From Desulfatitalea tepidiphila (GTDB taxonomy: Bacteria > Desulfobacterota > Desulfobacteria > Desulfobacterales > Desulfosarcinaceae), in contig NZ_BCAG01000006.1 in assembly GCF_001293685.1 (NCBI RefSeq), forward strand, positions 186,001 through 250,000: a stretch of DNA of 64,000 bases. The letters run 5' to 3'. Positions 25,406 through 34,018 of the stretch are shown here, in pieces. The notes below the pieces were generated by a model. It was not told the DNA's origin and ran no database searches. It worked only from the letters and a program-made list of their open reading frames with translations. How positions within the stretch are numbered: position 1 is the stretch's first letter; each line of letters starts with the position of its first letter. A program made the translations under genes and the position numbers.

Positions 25406-26146
25406 ATGCCCCAACACCTGAAGCAAACAATTATCGATCACTTAGACGGCCGTGTCGCAGCGATCGGTTTCGCGCCGGTGGACCGCTTTGACGACGCACC
25501 CGAAAAACATCATCCGGCCACGGTTTGCAGGGGCGCCCGGACCGTCATCGTCTTCGGCACACCTGTACCACGCGGTATCTTTACTTCGCCGGACTACAAT
25601 CTGTACGGCCTGCACCGCTCCTACCACACCGTCTACCGGCAGCTCGATGAAATAGCCCTCGGACTGAGCAACTTCATCGAATCCCAGGGCCGGCATCATG
25701 CGATGATGGTGCCCAGTTATGCCCCCATGGTTTTCCAGGGATATGAGCCGTGGGGCCTGATCTCGCTCAAGCATGCGGCGGTGCGTGCCGGACTGGGCGC
25801 CTTCGGCCGCAGCGGCCAGATGTACCATCCGACCCATGGCTCGCGACTTCGCCTGGCCGCGGTGGTCACCAGCGCCGAACTGTCCGGCGACCCGTTGATC
25901 GACAAAGACCCCTGCCCGGCGCACTGTCGCGCCTGCCAGCAGCGATGCCCGGCCGGTGCCTTCGCGCCAGATGGCCAATTTCAAAAGATGACCTGCCTCG
26001 CCCACACCATCAAACATGCCATCTACCCCCTGGCGCTCAAGGGCGACAACGCCCGCAAACACCTTGAACGTGTGATCAACACGGCCGGTTATGATTATTG
26101 GCTCGACTGCGATGAGTGTATGAAGGTCTGCCCGAACAATCGCTAA
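25406..26146 (+). CDS. 4Fe-4S protein related to epoxyqueuosine reductase (QueG-like)
   Basis: A 246-residue cytoplasmic iron-sulfur protein. The first half resembles the QueG/DUF1730-type region (ARTVIVFGTPVP, HAAVRAGLGAFGRSG), and the second holds two ferredoxin-like cluster motifs: CPAHCRACQQRCPAGAF and CDECMKVCPNN. QueG-family proteins use cobalamin and two 4Fe-4S clusters and are relatives of reductive dehalogenases. It is shorter than QueG (about 350-380) because the C-terminal HEAT-like part is absent. Good AAGGAG upstream. Its place after a MarR gene and next to a haloalkane dehalogenase is notable, but a role in dehalogenation is speculative. Confidence 0.78.
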   Translation: MPQHLKQTIIDHLDGRVAAIGFAPVDRFDDAPEKHHPATVCRGARTVIVFGTPVPRGIFTSPDYNLYGLHRSYHTVYRQLDEIALGLSNFIESQGRHHAMMVPSYAPMVFQGYEPWGLISLKHAAVRAGLGAFGRSGQMYHPTHGSRLRLAAVVTSAELSGDPLIDKDPCPAHCRACQQRCPAGAFAPDGQFQKMTCLAHTIKHAIYPLALKGDNARKHLERVINTAGYDYWLDCDECMKVCPNNR

Positions 26147-26269
26147 GCGATCTGTGACACCTGACAGCGGCTGAAATTTCGTTTGCGTAAAATTCAAACT
26201 ATTCTTAAAAGGGCCGATACCCACTATCATGGAACTTGACTGTATGATGATCCGTGGAAACGACCTGAC

Positions 26270-27010
26270 ATGATCAACCGCATCGTTGCCCTGCTGTTTC
26301 TCGCCTTCATGGGGATCTCCTCGGCTGTTTTGTTCGTCGTCGCGCTGCTCATCTGGCTCTTCACGGCGCCCTTCGACCGACGACTCGTCTGGCTGCACCA
26401 GTTCACCTCGTTCTGGGCCTGTATTTATCTGTGGGCCATGCCGGCCTGGTCGGTCACGGCCGCGGGCCGCGAAAAGATCCGCAAAGAAGCCACCTACGTG
26501 GTCGTCTCCAACCACCAGTCGGGGCTCGATATCCTCGTGGCCTTCCGCCTTTTCTTTCACTTCAAGTGGGTTTCCAAGGTGGAGATGTTCCGGGTGCCCT
26601 TCATCGGCTGGAACATGCGGCTCAACCGCTACATCAAAATCGTGCGCGGAGAACAGGAGAGCCGGCGCCGAATGATGGCCGACTGCGAGCGCGCCCTCGC
26701 CCAGGGCTCGTCGGTCTACTTTTTCCCGGAAGGCACCCGCTCCCGGACCGGCGAGCTGAAACCTTTCAAACCCGGGGCCTTCATCCTGGCCCACCAGATG
26801 CGGCTGCCCATCCTGGCCATCGCCATCAACGGCACCAAAGACGCCCTGCCCAAGGCCAGCCTGAATTTTCACGGCCACCATCGCTTTCGCATCGAGGTGA
26901 TCGAGGAGATCCCTTACGCCGCTTTTGCCGATCTGAGCGTGGAGGAGACCGCCGAAATGGTCCGTGGGCGGATCGCCGCCCATGTGGACAGCGGCCCCCT
27001 GGCCGCATAA
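26270..27010 (+). CDS. plsC: 1-acyl-sn-glycerol-3-phosphate acyltransferase (PlsC-like)
   Basis: PlsC acylates lysophosphatidic acid to phosphatidic acid at the inner membrane. The 246-residue protein has a hydrophobic N-terminal anchor (residues 5-33), the catalytic NHQSGLD motif (NHx4D, His82 and Asp87), the glycerol-phosphate motif FPEGTRS near 152-158 and the later LPILAIAI block. All PlsC hallmarks are in order and length is normal. No neighbouring lipid gene; it seems to stand alone between the Fe-S protein and the pilus locus. Confidence 0.9.
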   Translation: MINRIVALLFLAFMGISSAVLFVVALLIWLFTAPFDRRLVWLHQFTSFWACIYLWAMPAWSVTAAGREKIRKEATYVVVSNHQSGLDILVAFRLFFHFKWVSKVEMFRVPFIGWNMRLNRYIKIVRGEQESRRRMMADCERALAQGSSVYFFPEGTRSRTGELKPFKPGAFILAHQMRLPILAIAINGTKDALPKASLNFHGHHRFRIEVIEEIPYAAFADLSVEETAEMVRGRIAAHVDSGPLAA

Positions 27011-27152
27011 CACCTGTTTCAGCGCCGTTTTTTTGACATTCACCCTGCGGCGCCGTCAACGCCAGACCGCGGCATACCGCACCACGGACCTCGCCCTGCC
27101 CCATCATCATTTTAACCCATTGTTATTTTGTTGTTTTTTATATTTCGATCTG

Positions 27153-27168
27153 CGGCATAAAAATTGCT
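27153..27168 (+). promoter_or_regulatory. sigma-54-type promoter before mshM
   Basis: CGGCATAAAAATTGCT has the invariant GG and GC separated by exactly 10 bases and an intact TTGC -12 element (consensus TGGCACG-N4-TTGCW). Transcription would start near 27179, about 90-110 bases before the mshM start. No activator-binding site was identified. Confidence 0.5.
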
Positions 27169-27267
27169 TTGATCTGCACAAACCAGGTATGCACCGATAA
27201 CCGGCGACATGCATTCGACGTTGCCGACCGTGCCTGCAGATAGCCGAAACCTCTTATCCGGATTGAA

Positions 27268-28356
27268 ATGGACAAGGATGGTGCACCCATGACGTGGAGT
27301 TTCATCGATCCTCAATGTGATCTGACGGAAAGTTTTCCCGAACGGATCTACACGCACTTCTTCGATCTTCACGAAACGCCCTTTTCCATCACGCCGGACC
27401 CGGAATTTCTTTACCTTTCCGACACGCATCAGAATGTGTTTGAAAAACTCCAATACGGCATTCGCGGCCGCATGGGCTTCATGCTGCTCACCGGTGAAGT
27501 GGGCACCGGCAAAACGACCCTGTGCCGCGCCCTTCTGGATCGACTTCAGGAACAGGCCAAAACGGTCTACATCATCAACCCATCGCTCAGCGGGCACGAA
27601 CTGCTGGTCACCATCCTCGACGATTTGGGCATCTACTGCGATAGCGGGCTTTCGAAAAAGGAGTTGATCGACCAGCTCAATCGTTTTCTTTTGGTCGAAG
27701 GTCGATCATCCCCCGTGGTCATTGTCATCGACGACGCCCAGACCATGCCGTTGGAGACGATGGAGGACCTGCGCCTGCTTTCCAACCTGGAAACCGACAA
27801 GACCAAATTGCTGCAAATCCTCCTGGCGGGTCAACCCGAGCTCCTCGACATGATCGACCGGCCGCAACTGCGCCAGCTGAGGCAGCGGGTTCTCATTCAC
27901 TGCAGCCTGGGATTCTTGTCCCCTGAAGAGGTGGCCGGATACATTGAACGGCGCCTCGCCGTGGCCGGCAACCAGGGCCAGGTCCGGTTCACCCCCAAGG
28001 CCATTCAACGCATCTATGGCTTTTCCGGAGGAATCCCCCGAATGATCAACAAGCTGTGCGACCTGGCTTTGACTGCGGCCTATGCGGCCGACAGCCCGCT
28101 GGTCGACACGGCGCATGTCGCGGCCGCCAGATCGGAATTGATCGCCGCCCCAACCAAGAGATCCATGGTCGGCCGCTCGCTGACTGCCGGCTTCTCGTGG
28201 TTGCGCAAGATGGCCTATTTTGCGGCCGGTCTTTTGCTGCTTTCGGGAGCGGTTCTGGGGTACCAGGTTTACAGCCATCGGCAAACGCCCCTTGGTCTGG
28301 AGAAATCGGCGGCCACACTTCAAGCAATGGAGAACCGGCTTGAGCCTGTTGAATGA
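27268..28356 (+). CDS. mshM: MSHA biogenesis AAA ATPase MshM (ExeA/GspA-like)
   Basis: A 362-residue ATPase related to ExeA/GspA, which helps place the secretin in the cell wall. It starts with the family motif HFFDLHETPFSITPDPEFLYLS, then Walker A GEVGTGKTT near 75-83, Walker B VVIVIDDAQ near 150-158, and the C-terminal GIPRMINKLCDLAL. A membrane anchor lies at about 310-335. Start may be ATG 27268 or 27289; the latter has the better ribosome site (AAGGATGG). It heads the plus-strand mshM-N-E-G unit. It lacks the periplasmic peptidoglycan-binding domain of ExeA. Confidence 0.87.
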   Translation: MDKDGAPMTWSFIDPQCDLTESFPERIYTHFFDLHETPFSITPDPEFLYLSDTHQNVFEKLQYGIRGRMGFMLLTGEVGTGKTTLCRALLDRLQEQAKTVYIINPSLSGHELLVTILDDLGIYCDSGLSKKELIDQLNRFLLVEGRSSPVVIVIDDAQTMPLETMEDLRLLSNLETDKTKLLQILLAGQPELLDMIDRPQLRQLRQRVLIHCSLGFLSPEEVAGYIERRLAVAGNQGQVRFTPKAIQRIYGFSGGIPRMINKLCDLALTAAYAADSPLVDTAHVAAARSELIAAPTKRSMVGRSLTAGFSWLRKMAYFAAGLLLLSGAVLGYQVYSHRQTPLGLEKSAATLQAMENRLEPVE

Positions 28357-29440
28357 TGCCCTGCGAAAAAAAAAGGCCGAACAGCTGTCGAGCGCGCCGA
28401 AGCCCTTAAAGACGGCCATGTTCCGGCTTCGGCCCCGCCGTGTGATTCCGAACGCGCGCCATGCGCTCGCAGGTATGTCGCTGGTGCTGACGTTGGTCGC
28501 CGCAGGGTGGTGGTGGTGGACCCCCGGCCGCGCTGCGAACAGGGTCCCCGAACCGATGCCGGCCGCTGTATCCGAGCAGCCCGCAGCCGCGCCTCAGATT
28601 GAGCAAAACGCCGACACCGCCTTGCACCAATCCGCCCAAGCAGAAGCAACCCATGCCGTGCAACCTCCGCCATCACCGGCCAAGGTGCCGGCCGGTGATG
28701 ACGGCCAGGCCGCAGTCCAGGCCAAAAATGTACCGGCTGCCGGTCATGGATCCGCTCCCGGTCAAAAGCAAACGGTCCAGCCGCCGGAAAAAAGTTCCGC
28801 CGCGCCCTCCCGAGCCGACAACCGTGCCGCATCGGTGACGCGCCTCTATCGAAAAGGGGTCGCCTATCACCGCCAGGGTCAGATGGCGGACGCCATCGCC
28901 ATGTACCGGGAAGTGCTCAAAATCGATCCAGATCATTTCGATACGGCCTTCAATCTGACCTCGGCCTATTTACAAACCCAGGCCTTTGACAAGGCGTATG
29001 CCATGGCGAGCGATCTTTACCGCAAGAGGCCCCAAAACTCCCAGGTGGCCTTGAACCTGGCGGTCTCCCAAATCGGTGTCGGACAACCCCGGCAGGCCAT
29101 TGCGTTGCTGGACGCAATGGCTAAGGACCCCCGTGCCCCCCTGTATGAGATCTACTTTCACAAAGGGGTGGCCTACCGCAACATCGACGAGCCGGATCTG
29201 GCCGTGGGGTGGTACCAAAAGGCCGAACAGCTCAATGCCGGCGATCCGCGATTGCTGTTCAATATGGCCGTGGCATTGGACCAGGACCAGAAATACGAAG
29301 CGGCCGTGAATTACTACCTGAAATTTCTGCAGGCCTCCAAAGGCGACGATCAAGCGAACCATAGGGAAGTGAGCGGACGCATCCGCACCTTACGCGCCCA
29401 CCTGGCCGCCTACCCCGATGAGAAGGCAAAGACGCAATGA
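28340..29440 (+). CDS. mshN: MshN-like TPR protein of the pilus locus
   Basis: A 366-residue membrane-anchored protein. TTG 28340 is the likely start because it gives the conserved N-terminus MSLLNDALRKKKAEQ, has GGAG 7 bases upstream and overlaps the mshM end by 17 bases. A single transmembrane segment lies at about 43-60 (LVLTLVAAGWWWW), followed by a Pro/Ala/Gln-rich linker and TPR repeats from about 165 to 350 (VAYHRQGQMADAIAMYREVLKIDP and similar). It corresponds in position to mshN of Vibrio. TPRs probably organise other pilus proteins in the periplasm. Overlaps mshE by four bases. Confidence 0.82.
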   Translation: MSLLNDALRKKKAEQLSSAPKPLKTAMFRLRPRRVIPNARHALAGMSLVLTLVAAGWWWWTPGRAANRVPEPMPAAVSEQPAAAPQIEQNADTALHQSAQAEATHAVQPPPSPAKVPAGDDGQAAVQAKNVPAAGHGSAPGQKQTVQPPEKSSAAPSRADNRAASVTRLYRKGVAYHRQGQMADAIAMYREVLKIDPDHFDTAFNLTSAYLQTQAFDKAYAMASDLYRKRPQNSQVALNLAVSQIGVGQPRQAIALLDAMAKDPRAPLYEIYFHKGVAYRNIDEPDLAVGWYQKAEQLNAGDPRLLFNMAVALDQDQKYEAAVNYYLKFLQASKGDDQANHREVSGRIRTLRAHLAAYPDEKAKTQ

Positions 29441-31089
29441 AAAAGCGCATCGGCGACATATTGATGGAAATGGGCTTCATCGACGGCGACCAGCTCAAGC
29501 TCGCCCTGATGGAAACCAAAAAGACCGGCAGCATGATCGGAGATGTGCTGCAACGTCTCGGATGGGTGACCGAAGAGGACTTGCAGATGGCCATCGCCGT
29601 TCAGAGCGGCGCCAAGATCCTTGACACCGAGAATGCGGAGATCGATCACAGCCTGATGGCCCGCATCCCCATCGAGTTCGTCAACGAGCATGGCATGTTT
29701 CCCTTTTCCCAGGAAGATGGGGTGCTCAAAGCGGCCACCAACAACCCCTTCGACGTCATTGCCAAAGACAAACTGGCCAGGCTGAGCGGCCAGCGCGTGG
29801 AGACGTTCATCGCGCCCAGGAACTGGATCGCCAAGGCCATCGAAGTCTACTACAAGACCGCCCAGACCCTGGACGATGAAATCAACACCATTACCTACAG
29901 CCAGGCAACCGGCGACGCCACCGAGGACAACCGCATCATCAAGCTCTCCAGCCTGTTGATCGACAAGGGCTATGTGGTGGGGGCCAGCGACATCCACATC
30001 GTCCCCGACGTCAACCTGGTGCGGGTATACTACCGTATCGACGGCGTACTGCACCAGATGTACCTCTTTGCCAAAAAGTTCCAGCAACCCCTGGTGACCC
30101 GCTACAAGATCATGGCCGATATGGATATCTCAAATCCCAACATCCCCCATGACGGCCGGATCAAATACCAGAGCAACGTGGGCGGCTTCGACATCCGTGT
30201 CTCCACCTTTCCCACCCAACTGGGTGAAACCGTGGTCATGCGCTTGCTGATCTATAACAAGGTGGTCGGCGACCTGAAAAATCTGGGGCTCGAAGCCGAG
30301 GACCTGGAGCGTTTCAACCGCACCATCCAGCGGCCCTACGGCCTGATCCTCACCACAGGCCCCACCGGCTCGGGCAAGACCACGACGCTCTATACGGCCC
30401 TTATGACCATCAACAGCCCGCACATCAACTGCATGACCGTTGAGGATCCCATCGAGTATGTGATCCCCACCATCCGGCAGACCGCAGTCAACGTCAAGGC
30501 CGGTCTGACATTCGAAAACGCCCTGCGTTCGGCTATGCGCCAGGACCCGGATGTGGTCCTGGTCGGCGAAATCCGCGACAAGGTGACGGCCGACCTGGCC
30601 ATGCGCGCCGCGCTGACCGGTCATCTGGTGCTCTCCACCCTGCACACCAACGACGCCGCTTCGGCGATCAACCGTTTGCTCGACCTCGGCATCAACGCCA
30701 GCATCCTGGCCTCCGCGCTCTCCATGATCGTGGCGCAACGATTGGTGCGCCTGCTCTGTCCGCGTTGCGCCGAAAGAACACCCATCACCGAAGAAGAGCG
30801 GGCGGTGTTTCAGGCCAACGGCATGGCGCCTCCCGCCGAGTTGGCCAGGGCCCGGGGATGCGACGGCTGTTTTCAGTCCGGATATCGCGGGCGCGCCGGG
30901 GTCTACGAAGTGATCGGGGTGGACCGCAGCATCGAAAAAATGATCTTCTCCGGCGCCCTGCACCGCGATATCGAGGATGCCGCCATGGCCGCCGGGACGG
31001 TGCTGATGTTCAAACAGGCCTTGAAGAAGGTGGGCCGCCACTTGACCTCCCTCGAAGAGGTTCAGCGGGTGATCGTGGACTATGCCTAA
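29437..31089 (+). CDS. mshE: type IV pilus / type II secretion assembly ATPase MshE (GspE family)
   Basis: The cytoplasmic motor that drives pilin polymerisation. The 550-residue protein has the N-terminal MshEN domain (about 1-150; such domains in MshE bind cyclic di-GMP), an N2 domain, Walker A GPTGSGKTT near 307-315, Asp box and Walker B VLVGEIRD near 370-378, and the zinc site CPRC (about 441) and CDGC (about 475). ATG overlaps the mshN stop and its own end overlaps mshG by 8 bases. The nearby PAS-GGDEF gene at 60279 could in principle feed it, but any diguanylate cyclase could. Confidence 0.93.
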   Translation: MKKRIGDILMEMGFIDGDQLKLALMETKKTGSMIGDVLQRLGWVTEEDLQMAIAVQSGAKILDTENAEIDHSLMARIPIEFVNEHGMFPFSQEDGVLKAATNNPFDVIAKDKLARLSGQRVETFIAPRNWIAKAIEVYYKTAQTLDDEINTITYSQATGDATEDNRIIKLSSLLIDKGYVVGASDIHIVPDVNLVRVYYRIDGVLHQMYLFAKKFQQPLVTRYKIMADMDISNPNIPHDGRIKYQSNVGGFDIRVSTFPTQLGETVVMRLLIYNKVVGDLKNLGLEAEDLERFNRTIQRPYGLILTTGPTGSGKTTTLYTALMTINSPHINCMTVEDPIEYVIPTIRQTAVNVKAGLTFENALRSAMRQDPDVVLVGEIRDKVTADLAMRAALTGHLVLSTLHTNDAASAINRLLDLGINASILASALSMIVAQRLVRLLCPRCAERTPITEEERAVFQANGMAPPAELARARGCDGCFQSGYRGRAGVYEVIGVDRSIEKMIFSGALHRDIEDAAMAAGTVLMFKQALKKVGRHLTSLEEVQRVIVDYA

Positions 31090-32296
31090 CTACAGCTACA
31101 AAGCGGTCGACCGGAGCGGCCGGGTGGTCAAGGGGATGGCCGTCGCCCTCGATGAAACGGACGTGGAACTGAAGTTGAGCCATGCCGGCCTGGCTTTGAT
31201 CCAAAGCCGATCGGTCCAGGAAAACATCCTGTCGCGCTGGTCGAGCGCTTCGATCAAACTGCGCACCGTGGTCGAATTCTACCACCGCCTGGCCCAGACC
31301 CTGGAGATCGGACTCCCCCTGTTGTCGGCCCTGGAAGAGAACAACCGCTATCTGCCTTCCAAACCCATGCGCCGGATTTCAGGAGAGATCAAAGCGGCCG
31401 TTGAAGGCGGCCGCACGCTCTTTGAGGCCATGGGCGCCCACGGGCGAATTTTTTCAAAACTGGATCTGGCCATCGTGCGCATGGGCGAGCAAACCGGGGT
31501 GCTGCCGGCCTGCCTCAAACAGCTGGCCGCGTTTCTGCAATGGAAAGAGGAATTGCGCGCCCACATTCGAAAGGCGACCATCTACCCGGCCTTCGTGGTG
31601 GTCTCCATCGTTGCGGTCCTGGCCGTGTGGATCGGCTACGTATTGCCCCAGATGGTCAAGGTGCTTGCGGAGATGCAGGTGGTGATCCCCGCCGCGACCC
31701 TCTTGGTGCTGCAGGTCAGCGATTTCGCGAAAGCCCATTGGCTTTGGTTTTGCTTGTCGGGCGGCGTCGCCGCAGGATCGATGTATCTCTACCAACGGAC
31801 CGACAACGGCGGCATCCGCTTCGACCGCTGGCTGCTGAAGATACCCCTGCTCGGCATGGTGCTGCGCAATATCGCCCTGGCCCGGCTGTGCCACAACTTC
31901 GCCACCATGTTCGGCGCGGGCATGGCGATCCAGCAGATCTTCAGCACCCTGTCCGACAGCGGATTGGGCAACCGCCATCTGGAGAACCGGTTAAAGATCG
32001 TCTACAAGGAGATCGAAAGCGGCGAAGGCATCGCGACCGCTTTCGAAGCGGCCGGCGGTTATCCCAGCTTGCTGCTGGGCGCCATCCGCAACGGAGAAGC
32101 CACCGGCACCCTGGACCAGTCTTTCCAGCGGCTGGGCGACTACTTCGACGCCGAGGTCAAACGCACGGTGCAGGCGCTGCTCAGCGCCATCGAGCCCATG
32201 GCCATCATCGCCCTGGGCGCCATCTTCGGCCTGATCGTGCTCTCTATCCTCTTGCCTCTGTATGATGTGATGGGGGCGATGGGGAAAGCGTACTAG
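31082..32296 (+). CDS. mshG: inner-membrane platform protein MshG (GspF/PilC family)
   Basis: The polytopic platform protein that couples the ATPase to pilin assembly. The 404 residues contain the N-terminal YSYKAVDRSGRVVKG start typical of GspF, two duplicated T2SSF cytoplasmic helical domains (about 65-190 and 265-390) and three transmembrane segments (about 167-195, 215-235, 372-395). It ends convergently with the prepilin gene, overlapping it by four bases, which marks the junction of the two facing halves of the locus. Confidence 0.92.
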   Translation: MPNYSYKAVDRSGRVVKGMAVALDETDVELKLSHAGLALIQSRSVQENILSRWSSASIKLRTVVEFYHRLAQTLEIGLPLLSALEENNRYLPSKPMRRISGEIKAAVEGGRTLFEAMGAHGRIFSKLDLAIVRMGEQTGVLPACLKQLAAFLQWKEELRAHIRKATIYPAFVVVSIVAVLAVWIGYVLPQMVKVLAEMQVVIPAATLLVLQVSDFAKAHWLWFCLSGGVAAGSMYLYQRTDNGGIRFDRWLLKIPLLGMVLRNIALARLCHNFATMFGAGMAIQQIFSTLSDSGLGNRHLENRLKIVYKEIESGEGIATAFEAAGGYPSLLLGAIRNGEATGTLDQSFQRLGDYFDAEVKRTVQALLSAIEPMAIIALGAIFGLIVLSILLPLYDVMGAMGKAY

Positions 32297-33189
32297 GGAG
32301 TCAAATTGATTGTGGCTCCATGCCCGGCCAGGATGACGGGCGTGGGCGGCGAAGAGGGGGACACGATGGTGCCGCCTCGGTGGGCGGCAGTGCGCACCTC
32401 GATGCGGGTGCCGGAAATCACAGGGTAGAGCGCCGAGTCATTGTGATCGACCAAGCCGATATCGGCGCCCTGATTCACGTCATAGACATACACCCTGGCG
32501 CCGGAAGTATTGTTGACGGCCAGGTCGACATACTCACACATCTCTCCGAACAGCTCGTTGCCGCCGATATAGAGGGTCAAGTCATCGAAATCCTGGGCCG
32601 GGGGGTGGCGCAGGTAGTTGGGCGAGCCGCCGGCGTTGTCACCCTGGAAGCCGCCGCTGTTCAGATCGTCGAAGGCATTGCCGTTGCCGTCGGCGTCCAT
32701 GGGGCCGGCACTGACCAGCACCACGGCCACGTTGAAGGCGGCCGCGGCGCCGTCGGCGTCCATGACAAGGGGCCGGGCCGACGCCGGCAGTCCGGTGTGA
32801 AGGGCACCGCAAGAGGTCGGTCGATTTGCGGTCAGATGGGCATTAACCTCGTAACGCAGAATTCTTTTGTAGGGATCCGAAGGCGCCATCTGCAGCGTCC
32901 TGTAAGGCAGAAAGCCGTTGGTGACGCCGGCGTCCTCCAGGCCGTCGACCGAACCCGCGGTACTGCCGTCGGCCCAGGGCAAACGCCCGTTCCTGGCGGC
33001 ATAGCTGACGAGAGACGCGCGCACCTGCTGCAGGTAAGCGACGGTTTCGTTGCGCGCCTTGCGTTCGGTCAGCATCTTCATCAGCGATACGCCGCCGCCG
33101 GTCAACAACCCGATGATCACCATCACGATGGCGATTTCGAGCAGCGTGAACCCGCTTGCATTCGATGTTATGCGGCGAAATCGATCCAT
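32293..33189 (-). CDS. type IV prepilin-like protein (MshP/MshD-type minor pilin)
   Basis: A 298-residue pilin-like protein. The prepilin peptidase site is SNASGFTLLEIAIVMVIIG, with cleavage after the Gly, methylated Phe+1 and the Glu+5 that aligns subunits, followed by a hydrophobic alpha-helix. The start is taken at ATG 33189, giving a 13-residue basic leader (MDRFRRITSNASG); longer starts add non-leader sequence. The large C-terminal domain (about 250 residues, with paired Cys and DNQGAD/YPVISGTRI segments) suggests a tip or minor pilin. It follows the smaller prepilin gene by 70 bases. Confidence 0.85.
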   Translation of the reverse strand: MDRFRRITSNASGFTLLEIAIVMVIIGLLTGGGVSLMKMLTERKARNETVAYLQQVRASLVSYAARNGRLPWADGSTAGSVDGLEDAGVTNGFLPYRTLQMAPSDPYKRILRYEVNAHLTANRPTSCGALHTGLPASARPLVMDADGAAAAFNVAVVLVSAGPMDADGNGNAFDDLNSGGFQGDNAGGSPNYLRHPPAQDFDDLTLYIGGNELFGEMCEYVDLAVNNTSGARVYVYDVNQGADIGLVDHNDSALYPVISGTRIEVRTAAHRGGTIVSPSSPPTPVILAGHGATINLTP

Positions 33190-33259
33190 AAGGTCCAACT
33201 GTCTTAAGCGGACAGGGTGCGCCCCGGCACACCCCTTATCCCTGAATACCATTCGAGGA

Positions 33260-33841
33260 TCAGAAGAGCACATAAAGCGTCGGCACATTGGTGCCAATCG
33301 TATAAGCGGTGCTGCCGACAATGGAACCCGCGTTGTTCCTCCCATCATCGTACTTTGTGTCGATCTCCAGGCAAACATCCGCCGGCAGATTGTAAAAGCG
33401 CAGGTAGTGAGCCGGCGGCGCCGCTCCGGCCGGATCTACCCAATAGAGATCCACGTTGCCGCCGAAGGCGTGCTTGGGACGATCCGAAGTGCCGTTGTAG
33501 GTGCCGCTGATCAATCCCGCCAGACTCAAATCGCGAAAGACTTCATACATTTCGGCACCGGTGGCGATCTGCCCGTTGCCGTTGCCTGCTCCGTCGCCGC
33601 CGCCGGCGGGCACGTTGGCCAGGTTTTCATCGCCGGGATAGACGCCGTATTTGTCGTAGAAGGTCATGACGGCCGCCCGCAGTTCGTCGGCCTGTTTGAC
33701 GACCCGCTTGACCTTGGCATTCTCGATCATGGCCTGCCCCTTGAGCACGCCGCCGATCAGCAACCCGATTATCACCATGACGATGGCGATCTCCACCAGC
33801 GTAAAACCGCCCTGATCTCTTCTCAACCGTTTTAAATGCAT
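33260..33841 (-). CDS. type IV prepilin, probable main pilin of the locus
   Basis: A 193-residue prepilin with leader MHLKRLRRDQGG, cleavage before Phe+1, Glu+5 (GFTLVEIAIVMVIIG) and a hydrophobic helix that continues as LLIGGVLKGQAMIENAKVKRVVKQADEL. The globular part is Gly-rich with Cys-containing C-terminal region (ADVCLEID). ATG 33841 has a clear GGAGGAG site. Small size and first position after the secretin favour it as the main or a major pilin, but the pilin with the larger C-terminal domain follows directly, so roles are uncertain. Confidence 0.85.
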   Translation of the reverse strand: MHLKRLRRDQGGFTLVEIAIVMVIIGLLIGGVLKGQAMIENAKVKRVVKQADELRAAVMTFYDKYGVYPGDENLANVPAGGGDGAGNGNGQIATGAEMYEVFRDLSLAGLISGTYNGTSDRPKHAFGGNVDLYWVDPAGAAPPAHYLRFYNLPADVCLEIDTKYDDGRNNAGSIVGSTAYTIGTNVPTLYVLF

Positions 33842-34018
33842 ATCCGCTCCTCCGTGTTTTGGTTTCGTCCCTTGTTGCAAATCAGCTCAAACAAGTATTC
33901 GATCCGATAGATTTTTCGGATCATAACGGCCAATACTTTAATTTTTTTCCATAATCATCCACTGTTCTTGCGCGGACAATCCGCGCTTCCGGGCCGCCTC
34001 CCGATGCCGTACCTTCCT

